Of a DNA stretch of 7,624 nucleotides, positions 6,597-7,624 are shown piece by piece. The stretch is from Maribacter sp. GTDB taxonomy: Bacteria; Bacteroidota; Bacteroidia; Flavobacteriales; Flavobacteriaceae. Numbering within the stretch: the stretch's first letter is position 1; each line of letters begins with the position of its first letter. The notes beneath the pieces are model-generated. The model ran no database searches. It saw only the letters and a program-made list of their open reading frames with translations, and had not been told where the DNA came from. Position numbers and translations under genes: made by a program. The stretch lies in contig JABDKZ010000474.1 in the NCBI GenBank assembly GCA_013001935.1, positions 1 to 7,624 of the forward strand, given 5' to 3'.

Positions 6597-7310
6597 TTAT
6601 TCTTTCTTTTTGACATTCTTAAAATTTATCCAAAATAAGGGAAGCGCAAATACAATTAAGGAAATCGCAGCTTCCTTAATTTCGACCAATCCATGAACTT
6701 CAAGGTCACTATTAATCCATCTCAACACATTTTCATATTGCAAATTAAAACAGAAGATAATTCCTAAAAGGAAATTGGGGACTGGTAAACTCATTTTTTT
6801 GGTGAGTTTTCTAACTGCAGAATTGTACTTAAACAATAGCGGAAGAATTAGCAAGTAAATTATTAAGAACACATAGAACATCCTACTCAAATTTAAAAGA
6901 GCCGATAGACCTGTCTTATCCTCACCATCCATAGTTTTTCCATAAAAAACATCAAGGTTGTGTACATTAAATTCGCCTTGAATATTGTGTTCTTTAATTG
7001 ATTCTGGTGTTAAAAAATTAAAAATGCGTTGCCCCCAACTGATTTCTTCTCCAAATGCGAAAAAAAACAATAGGGCAAAGAATAAAAAGTAGTACCGTTC
7101 CGAATACTTACCAATACGAGTTTTATTTGGGTATAACCTTGGTATAGCAGCCAATGCAGCAAAACCAAGCGAGGTCAAAAGAAACAAAAGTGCTCCAATG
7201 TTTTCATAAATCCCATCTTCATCTGTCAATCTCGCTAGAAGGTCATTCGATATATAACTGGGTAAATAAAAAACCAGAATTAAAATTGTCAATATTAGAT
7301 ACCTATTCAT
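6597..7310 (-). CDS. Polytopic membrane protein of unknown function
   Basis: A 237-residue inner-membrane protein that I cannot place in a named family. Hydrophobic segments are near residues 3-21, 36-57, 72-88, 143-161, 179-191 (weak) and 211-228, so five or six helices. Polar residues cluster in a way that suggests an active or binding site rather than a scaffold: DEDGIYENIG (30-39) before helix 2, GEEISWGQRIF (87-97) at the end of helix 3, and NIQGEFNVHNLD (109-120) in the following loop. The pattern EEISWGQR plus N-Q-E-N-HN is one I associate with uncharacterised membrane proteins, but no function is known to me. The C-terminus is lysine-rich (KNVKKKE), likely cytoplasmic. The ATG start is followed at once by a hydrophobic helix (signal-anchor type) and has no clear Shine-Dalgarno site. 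It precedes the heparinase-like gene on the same strand by 157 bp, so it may lead the same transcript; a role in polysaccharide assembly or export is inference from position only. Confidence 0.8.
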   Translation of the reverse strand: MNRYLILTILILVFYLPSYISNDLLARLTDEDGIYENIGALLFLLTSLGFAALAAIPRLYPNKTRIGKYSERYYFLFFALLFFFAFGEEISWGQRIFNFLTPESIKEHNIQGEFNVHNLDVFYGKTMDGEDKTGLSALLNLSRMFYVFLIIYLLILPLLFKYNSAVRKLTKKMSLPVPNFLLGIIFCFNLQYENVLRWINSDLEVHGLVEIKEAAISLIVFALPLFWINFKNVKKKE

Positions 7311-7430
7311 GAATGTATACTTAATAGTAGGATTTTCTTATTCAATCTTCTCTCAATGTCTATAAGTACAGTTTTTGGACTTAACTATAAAAGATGCATA
7401 AATAGATAAGATCCTAAGCCAGGGGTTTAA

Positions 7431-7624
7431 TACTTTAACACTGTTAATATTGTAACATTACTGGTAGACAATCTTGAGATAATCGAAGAAGTCCAGGAAA
7501 AAGGCTTAGAACTGGAGAAACCTGATGCTTACTCATTATCTGTTATGGAGGCAGCATTTCTAGGTCATACCAAACTGCCTAGCCTGTTGTTCGTCGAAAA
7601 TATTGTTAAAAATTGCAATAAGAT
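7431..7624 (+). other. Open frame without start, possible gene fragment running off the window
   Basis: From 7431 (just after a TAA at 7428-7430) to the window end, one plus-strand frame stays open for 64 codons in AT-rich DNA, while the other two plus frames are broken by stops. The translation looks protein-like: an acidic helix-like part (EIIEEVQEKGLELEKPD, from about 7476) and then MEAAFLGHTKLPSLLFVENI. The only in-frame ATG is at 7545, with no clear ribosome site, and most of the coding-like stretch lies upstream of it. It may be the remnant of a gene that lost its 5' end, or a real gene starting at 7545. I do not recognise the product. The rest of the stretch, 7311-7430, is the upstream region of the membrane-protein gene; I see no confident promoter there. 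Confidence 0.3.

Overview
This 7.6-kb window is part of a surface or exopolysaccharide (EPS) biosynthesis locus. The DNA is AT-rich and lysine/isoleucine/asparagine-heavy, with weak or absent Shine-Dalgarno sites. The mix of GT4 glycosyltransferases, a DUF354 protein and a heparinase II/III-like protein suggests a Bacteroidota (Flavobacteriia/Cytophagia-type) organism. That taxonomic guess is an inference, because no rRNA or other marker is present.

Layout. The left half reads on the plus strand: the C-terminal three quarters of a GT4 glycosyltransferase (cut by the window start), a 96-bp gap, a DUF354-type GT-B-fold protein, then a gene whose ATG overlaps the DUF354 stop (ATGA) and encodes an AlgD-type GDP-mannose 6-dehydrogenase. 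The right half reads on the minus strand. In order of transcription it holds a small polytopic membrane protein of unknown function, a heparinase II/III-like (polysaccharide-lyase fold) protein, and 2 bp later a second GT4 glycosyltransferase. The two groups converge at about 3253-3350, where there is a hairpin that could act as a terminator. The last ~314 bp hold the upstream region of the membrane-protein gene and an open plus-strand frame without a start, which may be a gene fragment or the start of a gene running off the window.

How the parts fit. AlgD-type enzymes oxidise GDP-mannose to GDP-mannuronate, so the locus probably makes a uronate-containing polymer or repeat unit. The two GT4 enzymes would add sugars from nucleotide donors. 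The DUF354 protein, translationally coupled to the dehydrogenase, may be a third transferase-like enzyme. The heparinase-fold protein belongs to a class that cleaves uronate polymers by beta-elimination, so dehydrogenase and lyase are a plausible functional pair (make the uronate, trim or proofread the polymer), in the way AlgD and AlgL are in Pseudomonas alginate synthesis. No polymerase, flippase, exporter or tyrosine kinase lies in the window, so the polymer type cannot be settled here.

The points most worth following are the AlgD-lyase pairing, the lack of a signal peptide and the odd TTG start of the lyase, and the membrane protein with its conserved-looking EEISWGQR and N-Q-E-N-HN motifs, which I cannot assign to a family. 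I see no tRNA, rRNA, CRISPR array, insertion sequence or phage gene.
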